This document shows positions 18,312 to 26,474 of a DNA stretch of 64,000 bases, piece by piece. The stretch lies in contig DHAE01000006.1 in assembly GCA_002397315.1 (NCBI GenBank), forward strand, positions 91,993 to 155,992. Reading direction: 5' to 3'. Position numbers and translations under genes: made by a program. The DNA is from Comamonadaceae bacterium UBA4962 (GTDB lineage: Bacteria > Pseudomonadota > Gammaproteobacteria > Burkholderiales > Burkholderiaceae_C). Position 1 is the stretch's first letter. Each line of letters starts with the position of its first letter. The notes beneath the pieces are model-generated. The model was not told where the DNA came from. It was given only the letters and a program-made list of their open reading frames with translations, and searched no databases.

Positions 18312-19277
18312 ATGATCGACCTTCCCGCATCGCCCCAGGAAATTCTGCAGCGCCGTTCCGACAAGCTCAAAGAGCGTCGGATGTTCTTCCGCAAGACCGG
18401 CGGGTTCGCCGCCGGGATGGCCGGCGGGGCCATTCTGACGGCCTGTGGCGGAGGCTCCGGCGATGCCATCGGCGCGGATGCGCCCACCGACGCCGAAATC
18501 CTCAACTTCGCGCTGAACCTCGAATACCTCGAAGCGCAGTTCTATCTCTATGCGACCACGGGGGCGGGCCTGCCCGACGCGCTCACCACCGGCACGGGCA
18601 CGCGGGGCACCGCGCGCGGCGGCAGCCGCGTACCGTTCTCGGACCCGGTGGTCGCGGCCTACGCGAAGGAGATCGCCGCGGACGAGCTGGCGCACGTGGC
18701 CTTTCTGCGCAACGCACTCGGCGCCTCGGCGGTGGCCATGCCGTCGATCGACGTGGGCGGCACCGACCCCAACGGCGCCTTCTCGAAGGCCGCGCAGGCC
18801 GCGGGTCTGGTGCCGGCCGGCACGGCGTTCAATCCCTACAAGGACGACATCAGCTTCCTGCTGGGCGCGTTCATCTTCGAGGACGTGGGCGTGACGGCCT
18901 ACAAGGGCGCCTCGCCGCTGATCCAGAACAAGACCTATCTGGAGGCGGCCGCGGGCATCCTCGCCGCCGAGGCCTACCACGCGGGCCTCGTGCGCACCGT
19001 GCTGTATGCGAAGGGCGTGGATGCGCAGGCGGCGGCAGGAAAGATCTCCGACGCCCGCGACTCGCTCGACAACTCCAAGGACGTCGACCAGGGCATCGCA
19101 CCCGATGCCGCCGGCGCCGCCAACATCGTGCCCCTGGATGCCAACGGCATCGCCTACAGCCGCTCGCCCGACGACGTGCTGAACATCGTCTATCTCACGC
19201 GGGACGCAGCGAGCCAGGGCGGGTTCTTCCCGGCGGGCGTCAACGGCAACCTGCGCCTGAGCAGCGCGTACATGTAG
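18312..19277 (+). CDS. Tat-exported ferritin-like domain lipoprotein
   Basis: 321 residues. The N-terminus has a twin-arginine-like motif ERRMFFRKTG (Arg 22-23), a short hydrophobic run, and the lipobox ILTAC with Cys 45, so it is probably Tat-exported and lipidated. The mature part is a ferritin-like helical bundle of the PF13668 type. Possible metal residues are in LNLEYLEAQFY, IAADELAHVAFL, IFEDVGVTAY and AAEAYHAGLVR. The function of this family is not settled; a di-metal oxidase or stress role is possible. The ATG at 18312 follows GGAG. A ZIP metal transporter gene lies 93 bases downstream, which could mean shared metal handling. Confidence 0.9.
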   Translation: MIDLPASPQEILQRRSDKLKERRMFFRKTGGFAAGMAGGAILTACGGGSGDAIGADAPTDAEILNFALNLEYLEAQFYLYATTGAGLPDALTTGTGTRGTARGGSRVPFSDPVVAAYAKEIAADELAHVAFLRNALGASAVAMPSIDVGGTDPNGAFSKAAQAAGLVPAGTAFNPYKDDISFLLGAFIFEDVGVTAYKGASPLIQNKTYLEAAAGILAAEAYHAGLVRTVLYAKGVDAQAAAGKISDARDSLDNSKDVDQGIAPDAAGAANIVPLDANGIAYSRSPDDVLNIVYLTRDAASQGGFFPAGVNGNLRLSSAYM

Positions 19278-19370
19278 CAGCGGCAGCCCGGCGTTGGCGG
19301 GGGCCTTCGCAGCGCCCGCCGGCGCAGGCCGGGGTTCCCATCGAGTGAACGCAGCAGAGGAGGAGTCACC

Positions 19371-20303
19371 ATGCGCACGATCCACAGCGGTCCGGCCTCG
19401 GCCGCCACGGCGCCGCCACCCTCATCCGTTCCGAGGCCGCTCACGTGGCGGCAGTGCCTCGGGCTCGCCATCGCCGCGGCAGGGGCGGCGATCCTGGCCG
19501 CACAGGCGCTGCAGGGCGTCTGGCGCGGCGACGAGCGCATGCGCGGGGCGCTGATCGGCGGATTGATGGCGGCGGCCGCCACCGCGCTCGGTGCACTGCC
19601 CGTGCTGCTGTCGCAGAAATTCTCGCAGCGCACGCACGACACCATGCTGGGCTTCGGGGCCGGCGTGATGCTGGCGGCCAGCGCGTTCTCGCTCGTCATC
19701 CCCGCCATCGCGGCCGCGCGGGCCCAGGGCGCGGGTCCGTGGGGAGCCGGCGGCACGGTGGCAGCCGGCATCCTCCTGGGCGCTTTCCTGCTGCTCTGGA
19801 TCGACCGCGCGGTGCCGCACGAGCATTTCGTGAAAGGCCTCGAAGGCCCGCAGGCGAGGGCGCTGAAGCGGGCCTGGCTGTTCGTGCTGGCGATCACGCT
19901 GCACAACCTGCCCGAAGGCCTGGCGATCGGCGTCGCGTTCGCGGGGCCGGACGGCGTGGGCGCCCAGGCGCTGGCCGCGGGCATCTCCATCCAGGACGTG
20001 CCCGAAGGCATGGTGGTGGCCCTCGCGCTGCGGGGCGTCGGCTATGGCCGCTGGGCGTCGGCCGGGCTGGGGCTGGTCTCGGGCCTGATCGAGCCGGTCG
20101 CGGCGGTGGCCGGTGTCGCGCTGGTCGGCCTGTCCGCGGGGCTGCTGCCCTGGGGCCTGGCGGCGGCCGCCGGGGCGATGCTGTACGTCATCAGCCACGA
20201 GATCATTCCCGAATCCCACCGGCAGGGCCACGAGACCTCGGCCACGGCCGGGCTCATGCTGGGCTTCGTGGCGATGATGCTGCTGGACACGGCGCTCGGC
20301 TAG
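19371..20303 (+). CDS. ZIP family metal transporter
   Basis: 310 residues with about eight membrane segments. The metal-site helices carry the ZIP hallmarks HNLPEG (178-183) and QDVPEG (208-213), and a later HEIIPESHRQGHE. This matches the bacterial ZupT/GufA branch, which takes up Zn2+ or other divalent metals across the inner membrane. A 30-residue N-terminal tail rich in Pro/Ala precedes the first helix. The start at 19371 follows GAGGAG. It is downstream of the ferritin-like gene on the same strand. No Zur or Fur box is obvious. Confidence 0.93.
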   Translation: MRTIHSGPASAATAPPPSSVPRPLTWRQCLGLAIAAAGAAILAAQALQGVWRGDERMRGALIGGLMAAAATALGALPVLLSQKFSQRTHDTMLGFGAGVMLAASAFSLVIPAIAAARAQGAGPWGAGGTVAAGILLGAFLLLWIDRAVPHEHFVKGLEGPQARALKRAWLFVLAITLHNLPEGLAIGVAFAGPDGVGAQALAAGISIQDVPEGMVVALALRGVGYGRWASAGLGLVSGLIEPVAAVAGVALVGLSAGLLPWGLAAAAGAMLYVISHEIIPESHRQGHETSATAGLMLGFVAMMLLDTALG

Positions 20304-20318
20304 CCGGGCGCCGGGCGC

Positions 20319-22025
20319 TCACATCCCCGAGTAGTTCGGGCCGCCGCCGCCTTCCGGCGTCACCCAGACGATGTTCTGCGTCGGGTCCTTGATGTCGCAG
20401 GTCTTGCAGTGCACGCAGTTCTGCGCGTTGATCTGCAGGCGCTGCGCATTGCCGCCCTGCGCTTCGTCGGGCACGAACTCGTACACCGCCGCGGGGCAGT
20501 AGCGCGCTTCGGGCCCGGCGTATTTCGCGAGGTTGACGTTCACCGGCACGCTCGGGTCCTTCAGCGTCAGGTGGGCAGGCTGGTTCTCCGCATGGTTGGT
20601 GTTGCTGATGAACACGCTGGAGAGCCGGTCGAAGGTGAGCTTGCCGTCCGGTTTCGGGTAGACGATGGGCTTGCATTCGGCCGCGGGCTTCAGGTAGGCG
20701 TGGTCCGGCTTGTCGCGGTGCAGCGTCCAGGGGATGTTGCCCTTGAGCACGAACTGCTCGATGCCGTTCATCAGCGTGGCGGTGGCCAGGCCCTTCTTGA
20801 ACCAGGCCTTGAAGTTGCGCGCCTTGTTCAGCTCCTCGTGCAGCCAGCTGTTCTCGAAGGCCTGCGGGAAGGCGGTGAGCTCGTCGTGCTGGCGGCCGGC
20901 GCGGATCGCGTCGTAGGCGGCCTCTGCGGCGAGCATGCCGGTCTTGAGGGCGGCGTGGCTGCCCTTGATGCGGCTCACGTTCAGGAAGCCCGCCTCGCAG
21001 CCCACGAGCGCGCCGCCCGGGAACACGAACTTCGGCAGCGACAGCAGGCCGCCGGCCGTGATCGCGCGCGCGCCGTAGCCGATGCGCTTGGCGGGCTTGA
21101 TGCCCTTGGCCTCGTCGCCTTCCAGGTAGTAGCGGATGTTCGGGTGGGTCTTCCAGCGCTGGAATTCCTCGAACGGGCTCAGGTAGGGGTTGGAGTAGTC
21201 CAGCCCGGTGATGAAGCCGAGCGTGACCTTGTTGTCTTCCGCGTGGTAGAGGAAGGAGCCGCCGTAGGTGTCGCTCTTCATCGGCCAGCCGGCCGTGTGC
21301 ATCACGAAACCGGGCTGGTGGCGCTGCGGATCGATCTCCCACAGCTCCTTGATGCCGATGCCGTAGCTCTGCGGGTCGCGGCCCTCGTCGAGCTTGTAGC
21401 GCGCGATGAGCTGGCGGCCCAGGTGGCCGCGCGAGCCTTCGGCGAAGATGGTGTACTTGGCGTGCAGTTCCATGCCGAGCTGGAAGTCGCCCGTGGGTTC
21501 GCCGTCCTTGCCGACGCCCATGTTGCCGGTGGCCACGCCCTTGACGGAGCCGTCCTCGTTGTAGAGCACCTCGGCCGCGGGGAAGCCCGGGAAGATCTCC
21601 ACGCCCAGTTCCTCGGCCTGCGCGGCCAGCCAGCGCACCACGTTGCCCAGGCTCACGATGTAGTTGCCGTGGTTCTGGAAGCAGCCGGGCAGCAGGAAGT
21701 TGGGCGTGCGGAAGGAGGACTTCTCGCCCAGGAAGATCATGGCGTCTTCCGTCACGGGCTGGTTCAGGGGCGCGCCGCGCTCCTTCCAGTCGGGGAACAG
21801 TTCGGTGAGCGCGCGCGGGTCCATGATGGCGCCCGAGAGCGTGTGCGCGCCGGGCTCGGAGCCCTTCTCCAGCACCACGACCGAGACGTCCTGGCCGTTC
21901 TCGGCGGCCATCTGCTTGAGCCGGATGGCGGTGGACAGCCCGGCCGGGCCGCCCCCGACCACCACCACGTCGTATTCCATGGCCTCTCGCGGGCCGTACT
22001 GGGCAAGGATTTCGTCTTTCGTCAT
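20319..22025 (-). CDS. Electron transfer flavoprotein-ubiquinone oxidoreductase
   Basis: 568 residues, usual length. ETF-QO takes electrons from reduced ETF (fatty acid, amino acid and choline oxidation) and passes them to ubiquinone at the inner membrane. The FAD-binding motif VVVGGGPAGLSTAIRL is at 20-35. GSRGHLGRQL and the EEFQRWKTHP region follow. The C-terminal 4Fe-4S ligands are in RYCPAAVYEF and QNCVHCKTCDIKDPTQNI. The ATG at 22025 is chosen; the frame stays open upstream across the divergent gene but without family similarity. It diverges from an SDR gene, and a repeated AATCGAACGAT element lies between them. Confidence 0.97.
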   Translation of the reverse strand: MTKDEILAQYGPREAMEYDVVVVGGGPAGLSTAIRLKQMAAENGQDVSVVVLEKGSEPGAHTLSGAIMDPRALTELFPDWKERGAPLNQPVTEDAMIFLGEKSSFRTPNFLLPGCFQNHGNYIVSLGNVVRWLAAQAEELGVEIFPGFPAAEVLYNEDGSVKGVATGNMGVGKDGEPTGDFQLGMELHAKYTIFAEGSRGHLGRQLIARYKLDEGRDPQSYGIGIKELWEIDPQRHQPGFVMHTAGWPMKSDTYGGSFLYHAEDNKVTLGFITGLDYSNPYLSPFEEFQRWKTHPNIRYYLEGDEAKGIKPAKRIGYGARAITAGGLLSLPKFVFPGGALVGCEAGFLNVSRIKGSHAALKTGMLAAEAAYDAIRAGRQHDELTAFPQAFENSWLHEELNKARNFKAWFKKGLATATLMNGIEQFVLKGNIPWTLHRDKPDHAYLKPAAECKPIVYPKPDGKLTFDRLSSVFISNTNHAENQPAHLTLKDPSVPVNVNLAKYAGPEARYCPAAVYEFVPDEAQGGNAQRLQINAQNCVHCKTCDIKDPTQNIVWVTPEGGGGPNYSGM

Positions 22026-22050
22026 GGGTTGTCTCGTCTCGGCATTTGAT

Positions 22051-22144
22051 AATCGAACGATGTCGCGTGCTGGGCGTGGGGCCCCGCGCGGGCGCTGTGC
22101 GGTCCATTGTATGCACCCGCAGCGCAGCAATCGAACGATCGTTC
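22051..22144. promoter_or_regulatory. Repeated AATCGAACGAT element and perfect 12-bp palindrome
   Basis: The 11-mer AATCGAACGAT occurs at 22051-22061 and again at 22129-22139. The second copy merges into the perfect palindrome GAACGATCGTTC (22133-22144). Both lie between the divergent ETF-QO and SDR genes, one near each start. TetR-type regulators of fatty acid degradation in betaproteobacteria bind palindromes of broadly this kind, which would fit ETF-QO. The regulator assignment is an inference. Confidence 0.5.
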
Positions 22145-22173
22145 TTTTTTTGTTCCTCCGGAGACAGCTTTCC

Positions 22174-22956
22174 ATGGCATACACCATCGATTTGTCGGGC
22201 CGCGTGGCCCTGGTGACGGGCGCGTCCAGCGGCCTGGGCGAGCAGTTCGCCCGCACGCTGGCCCGCGCGGGAGCAGGGGTGGTGCTGGCAAGCCGGCGCC
22301 TGGAAAGGCTCAAGGCCCTGCGTGCGCGCATCGAAGGGGAGGGCGGCGACGCCCACGTGGTGGAGATGGACGTGACCGACCACGATTCCATCAAGGCCGC
22401 CGTGGCCCATGCCGAGACCGAGATGGGCTCGATCGACATCCTCGTGAACAACTCCGGCGTCTCCACCACGCAGCGCATCCAGGACGTCACGCCCGACGAT
22501 TTCGACTTCGTCTTCGACACCAACGTGCGCGGCGCCTTCTTCGTCGCGCAGGAGGTGGGCAAGCGCATGCTGGCGCGCTCGCGCGGGGCGGCGCCGGGCA
22601 GCTTCACGGGCGGGCGCATCATCAACATCGCCTCGATGGCGGGCCTCAAGGTGCTGCCGCAGATCGCCGCCTACAGCATGAGCAAGGCGGCCGTGGTGCA
22701 CATGACCCGCGCCATGGCCTTGGAGTGGGGCCGCTTCGGCATCAACGTGAACGCGATCTGCCCGGGCTATATCGACACCGAGATCAACCACCACCACTGG
22801 CAGACCGAGCAGGGCCGCAAGCTGGTGGATATGCTGCCTCGCAAGCGCGTGGGCCAGCCGCGCGATCTGGACGCGCTGATCGTCACGCTGGCGAGCGACC
22901 AGAGCCATTTCGTGAACGGCGCGGTGATCGCGGCGGACGACGGCTTCGGGGCCTGA
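22174..22956 (+). CDS. SDR family oxidoreductase
   Basis: 260 residues, classical short-chain dehydrogenase. It has TGASSGLG (15-23), LVNNSG (Ser in place of the usual Ala), catalytic Ser in NIASMAG, YSMSK as the Tyr-Lys pair, and PGYIDTEI. The ADDGFGA ending is typical of 3-oxoacyl-ACP reductase/3-hydroxyacyl dehydrogenase-like members. The ATG at 22174 follows GGAGACAG. It is divergent from ETF-QO and shares a palindromic element with it. That makes a role in acyl-CoA oxidation plausible but not proven. Confidence 0.92.
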   Translation: MAYTIDLSGRVALVTGASSGLGEQFARTLARAGAGVVLASRRLERLKALRARIEGEGGDAHVVEMDVTDHDSIKAAVAHAETEMGSIDILVNNSGVSTTQRIQDVTPDDFDFVFDTNVRGAFFVAQEVGKRMLARSRGAAPGSFTGGRIINIASMAGLKVLPQIAAYSMSKAAVVHMTRAMALEWGRFGINVNAICPGYIDTEINHHHWQTEQGRKLVDMLPRKRVGQPRDLDALIVTLASDQSHFVNGAVIAADDGFGA

Positions 22957-23048
22957 GGCGCAACGGCGGCGCGGCCGGTCGGTGGATGCCCGAACGCCCC
23001 TTCCTGCCGTCGCATCATGCGGCCCGATGGTTCGAAATTCCGTTATGT

Positions 23049-23065
23049 GCTATTGAAAATATAGC
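23049..23065. promoter_or_regulatory. GCTAT-N7-ATAGC inverted repeat, possible partial OxyR site
   Basis: In the AT-rich region upstream of the periplasmic catalase, GCTAT (23049-23053) and ATAGC (23061-23065) form a perfect inverted repeat with a 7-base spacer. CTAT-N7-ATAG is the central half of the OxyR consensus, and a catalase would be the expected target. The outer ATAG and CTAT elements are not present at the right distance, so the match is partial. Confidence 0.35.
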
Positions 23066-23229
23066 TTCAACGGAAGAAATATCAATGATTTCGCGATTTG
23101 TGTGACGGCATCCTCGTTCCGTCCATCGGAATTGTTGATCGCAGTGATAGACGGGCGCCTCTTGCTGCCGAGCTGAGCGCGCGTGGATGATTCGCTCCGT
23201 TTTCACCAACCACGGAGCGGAGTCGTCCC

Positions 23230-24753
23230 ATGAAATTCCAGCCACTTGTGACCGCAGCCGTCGTGCTGCATGCCGCCATGGCATCGGCCGCATTCGCGCA
23301 ATCGGTGCTCACGCGCGACAACGGAGCGCCGGTCGGCGACAACCAGAATTCGCAGACGGCGGGCCCGAACGGCCCCAGTTTGCTGCAGGACGTGCAGCTC
23401 ATCCAGAAGCTGCAGCGCTTCGACCGCGAGCGCATCCCCGAGCGCGTCGTGCATGCGCGGGGCACGGGTGCGAGGGGCGAGTTCACCGCGTCCGAAGACA
23501 TCTCCGCGCTGACCCGTGCCAGGCTCTTCCGCCCCGGCGAGCGCACCCCCGTGTTCGTGCGCTTCTCGTCCGTGGTGCACGGCAACCATTCGCCCGAAAC
23601 GCTGCGCGACCCGCGCGGCTTCGCCACCAAGTTCTACACATCCGAAGGCAACTGGGATCTGGTGGGCAACAACTTCCCCACCTTCTTCATCCGCGACGCG
23701 ATCAAGTTCCCCGATATGGTCCACGCGTTCAAGCCCGATCCGCGCAGCAACCTCGACGACGACTCGCGCCGCTTCGACTTCTTCTCGCACGTGCCCGAGG
23801 CCACGCGCACGCTCACGCTGCTCTATTCGAACGAGGGCACGCCCGCGGGCTACCGCTTCATGGACGGCAACGGCGTGCATGCCTACAAGTTCGTGAACGC
23901 CCAGGGCCAGGTGCACTACGTCAAGTTCCACTGGAAGAGCCTGCAGGGCCTGAAGAACCTCGACCCGAAGCAGGTCGAGCAGGTGCAGGGCAAGGACTAC
24001 AGCCACATGACGAACGACCTGGTGAACGCCATCCGCCAGGGCGACTTTCCCAAGTGGGACCTGTACATCCAGGTGCTCAAGCCCGAAGACCTCGGCACGT
24101 TCGACTTCGATCCGCTGGACGCCACCAAGATCTGGCCCGGCATTCCCGAGCGCAGGATCGGCCAGATGGTCCTGAACAAGAACGTGGACAACTTCTTCCA
24201 GGAAACCGAGCAGGTGGCGATGGCGCCGGCCAACATCGTGCCCGGCATCGAACCGTCGGAAGACCGCCTGCTGCAGGGCCGCGTGTTCTCGTATGCCGAC
24301 ACGCAGCTCTACCGCGTGGGCACCAACGGCCTCTCCCTGCCCGTGAACCGCCCGCTCGTCGCCGTCAACAACGGCAACCAGGACGGCACCCTGAACGCCG
24401 GCCACACCACCAGCGGCGTGAACTACGAGCCCAGCCGCCTGCAGCCGCGCCCGCAGGATCCCACCGTGCGCTACAGCCAGCTGCCGCTCACGGGTATGAC
24501 CCAGCAGGCGAAGATCGCGAAGGAGCAGAACTTCAAGCAGGCCGGCGACCTGTACCGCAGCTACGGCAAGAAGGAGCAGCAGGACCTGATCCAGAGCTTC
24601 GGCGAATCCCTCGCGGGTGCCGATGCCGAGAGCAAGCACATCATCCTGTCGTTCCTCTACAAGGCCGACCCCGAGTACGGCACGGGCGTGGCCCGCGTGG
24701 CCCGGGGCGATCTGGCGCGTGTGAAGCAGCTCGCCGCAGCGCTGCAGGACTGA
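23230..24753 (+). CDS. katB: Periplasmic monofunctional (clade-type) catalase
   Basis: 507 residues with a signal peptide (cut after AFA, about residue 23). It dismutates H2O2 to water and oxygen using heme. The catalytic His 75 lies in ERVVHARGTGARGEF and the distal Asn in WDLVGNNFPTFFIRD (~148). The proximal heme ligand Tyr 355 is in RVFSYADTQLYR. All essential residues are present. The size matches small-subunit catalases, and the exported form resembles Pseudomonas KatB. An ankyrin-repeat gene follows 35 bases later, as in the known katB-ankB pair. The symbol rests on this resemblance. Confidence 0.93.
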   Translation: MKFQPLVTAAVVLHAAMASAAFAQSVLTRDNGAPVGDNQNSQTAGPNGPSLLQDVQLIQKLQRFDRERIPERVVHARGTGARGEFTASEDISALTRARLFRPGERTPVFVRFSSVVHGNHSPETLRDPRGFATKFYTSEGNWDLVGNNFPTFFIRDAIKFPDMVHAFKPDPRSNLDDDSRRFDFFSHVPEATRTLTLLYSNEGTPAGYRFMDGNGVHAYKFVNAQGQVHYVKFHWKSLQGLKNLDPKQVEQVQGKDYSHMTNDLVNAIRQGDFPKWDLYIQVLKPEDLGTFDFDPLDATKIWPGIPERRIGQMVLNKNVDNFFQETEQVAMAPANIVPGIEPSEDRLLQGRVFSYADTQLYRVGTNGLSLPVNRPLVAVNNGNQDGTLNAGHTTSGVNYEPSRLQPRPQDPTVRYSQLPLTGMTQQAKIAKEQNFKQAGDLYRSYGKKEQQDLIQSFGESLAGADAESKHIILSFLYKADPEYGTGVARVARGDLARVKQLAAALQD

Positions 24754-24788
24754 ATCCCCGGTACTTCAGGCGCCGGTCAGGAGCACGC

Positions 24789-25433
24789 ATGGTCTGGTCC
24801 CGCTGTTTCTCCACCCTGTGGCTGGCCGCCGGCCTGGCGGCAGGGGTTCCCGCGATGGCGGAGCCGGCCGCATACGCTGCGCATGCGGCGTCCGCGCCCG
24901 CGCTTCGGGTCGGCCCCCCCGCCGCGCAGGCCCCCGTGCCATCGGCCGCCGCGGGCGCGGCGGAGCCGGCCCGGTTGCAGGCCCAGTTGCGCGAGTACCT
25001 GTTCGACGCCGCGCGCCAGGGGCGGGGCGACATAGTCGGCGAATTCGTCGCGGCAGGCTACGACCTGAACGTGCGCGATGCCCGGGGCTATACGCCGCTG
25101 ATCCTGGCGGCGTACCATGGCCACCGCGCGGTGGTGGAGCAACTGCTGGCAGCCGGCGCCGATCCCTGCGCGCAGGACCGGCGCGGCAACACCGCCCTGA
25201 TGGGAGCCATCTTCAAGGGCGAGCTGGCGATCGCCCGCCGACTCGTGCAGACCGCCTGCGCGCCCGACCAGCGCAACCACGCAGGCCAGACGGCCGCGAT
25301 GTACGCGGCGCTGTTCCAGCGTGCCGAACTGCTGCGGGATCTGGCCGCGAAAGGCGCGGACCTGGGGGCGCGGGATGCACGGGGCAACGGTATCGCTGAA
25401 CTGCAGCGCGGCGAGTTCGCTCCGGCGCGCTGA
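24789..25433 (+). CDS. ankB: Exported ankyrin-repeat protein paired with catalase
   Basis: 214 residues. A signal peptide (MVWSRCFSTLWLAAGLAAGVPAMA) is followed by an Ala-rich linker and then about four ankyrin repeats (70-200): RDARGYTPLILAAYHGHRAV, QDRRGNTALMGAIFKGELAI, QRNHAGQTAAMYAALFQRAE, and a last partial repeat. In Pseudomonas aeruginosa AnkB is needed for full activity of the neighbouring periplasmic catalase KatB. The same gene order and matching export signals suggest the same role here. Co-transcription with the catalase is likely because of the short gap. The stop is followed within six bases by the convergent hydrolase gene. Confidence 0.88.
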   Translation: MVWSRCFSTLWLAAGLAAGVPAMAEPAAYAAHAASAPALRVGPPAAQAPVPSAAAGAAEPARLQAQLREYLFDAARQGRGDIVGEFVAAGYDLNVRDARGYTPLILAAYHGHRAVVEQLLAAGADPCAQDRRGNTALMGAIFKGELAIARRLVQTACAPDQRNHAGQTAAMYAALFQRAELLRDLAAKGADLGARDARGNGIAELQRGEFAPAR

Positions 25434-25438
25434 ACCGG

Positions 25439-26338
25439 TCAGGTGGCCCGGGCGCCCGCACCCACCGTGCGCAGCCGGTCCGCGTGCGCCGCGAGCCAGG
25501 ATTGCGCCAGCTCCGCCGCGCCGGGCGCCGCATGCTCCCGGTCGGGGTGGAAATCCCGCCGCAGGTAGCGCAGCAGTGCCGGCAGGCTGCGCCACGCGAC
25601 GCCGTCCCTCCCCCAGAACATGCGCACCGCGCTCAGCCACGTGCCGGGGCGCCACAGGCTGCCGTCGCTGCGCAGGTTGATGGCGGTCTGGCGCACCGTG
25701 TCCACCAGGAACACCAGGCCGGCATAGAGGTACCAGCGCACCCGCCAATCGTGGCGGCCGCCCAGCGCCTCGTAGAGCGCGAAGGCGACGGCGCGGTGCT
25801 CGGTTTCCTCCGCCGCATGCCAGCGCCACACGGTCTGCATCTGCGGATCGGCACCTTCCAGCCAACGCGGATAGCGCAGCGTGCCATCCGCCAGCAGGGC
25901 GGTGAAATGTTCATAGGCGCAGGTGATGGCCAGCGCATGCATCGGATTGCCCGTGCGCTCGTGCAGGCGGGCGATGCGCGCCCGCGCCCGGTGCTGCCAC
26001 TGGTTGTCGAGCCCCTGGCGCTCCAGCTCGGCGTTGTAGAGGCCGTGGATGTGGCGGTGCGTGGCCTCCTGCCCGATGAATCCGCGCACCAACGCCCGCA
26101 GCGCGTCGTGGTCGGGCCGCCCGGGTTCGAGCTTGTCCGCCGCGGCGCGCACCGAGTCGATGAAGAACTGCTCGCCCACCGGAAAGCTCATCGAGAGGGC
26201 ATTGAAGAACTGCGTACGGAAGGCGTCCCCGCCGTGCCAGCGGCGCGGGAAGCCCTGTGCCAGGTCCACGGCGAGCTTGCGCACCGGCAGCGCGGCGGTG
26301 CTCTGGAATCCGGGGCGTGCGGAGGCGGATGTGTGCAT
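25439..26338 (-). CDS. Predicted metal-dependent hydrolase (PF10118 type)
   Basis: 299 residues. It carries the paired ExxH motifs typical of the PF10118 family, GQEATHRHIH and AEETEHRAVAF, which could hold a di-metal centre. FRTQFFNALSMSFPVGEQFF and the YLYAGLVFLVDTV helix also fit this family. Its true reaction is unknown; 'hydrolase' is a database label, and a di-iron oxygenase-like fold is equally possible. The ATG at 26338 is chosen; another in-frame start upstream adds an unrelated tail. It is divergent from a TetR regulator, which is the usual context for a regulator controlling its neighbour. Confidence 0.85.
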   Translation of the reverse strand: MHTSASARPGFQSTAALPVRKLAVDLAQGFPRRWHGGDAFRTQFFNALSMSFPVGEQFFIDSVRAAADKLEPGRPDHDALRALVRGFIGQEATHRHIHGLYNAELERQGLDNQWQHRARARIARLHERTGNPMHALAITCAYEHFTALLADGTLRYPRWLEGADPQMQTVWRWHAAEETEHRAVAFALYEALGGRHDWRVRWYLYAGLVFLVDTVRQTAINLRSDGSLWRPGTWLSAVRMFWGRDGVAWRSLPALLRYLRRDFHPDREHAAPGAAELAQSWLAAHADRLRTVGAGARAT

Positions 26339-26415
26339 GGTCGATCCTTTCGGAAAAAGCGCGCCGCCCGGGACCGCAGCCGGGAGGAAGGCAGTGGTTG
26401 CGGCATCGCGCATTT

Positions 26416-26430
26416 CTGAGCATTATTCAG
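26416..26430. promoter_or_regulatory. Short palindrome between hydrolase and TetR genes
   Basis: CTGAGCATTATTCAG has 4-bp perfect arms (CTGA/TCAG) around a 7-base AT-rich centre and sits in the 136-base divergent gap, 45 bases before the TetR start. Position and symmetry suit a TetR-family operator, but the arms are short. Confidence 0.3.
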
Positions 26431-26474
26431 TTTTCAACCGCGGCTGCTACTCGCCTAGTGCTCACATTCCTTCC

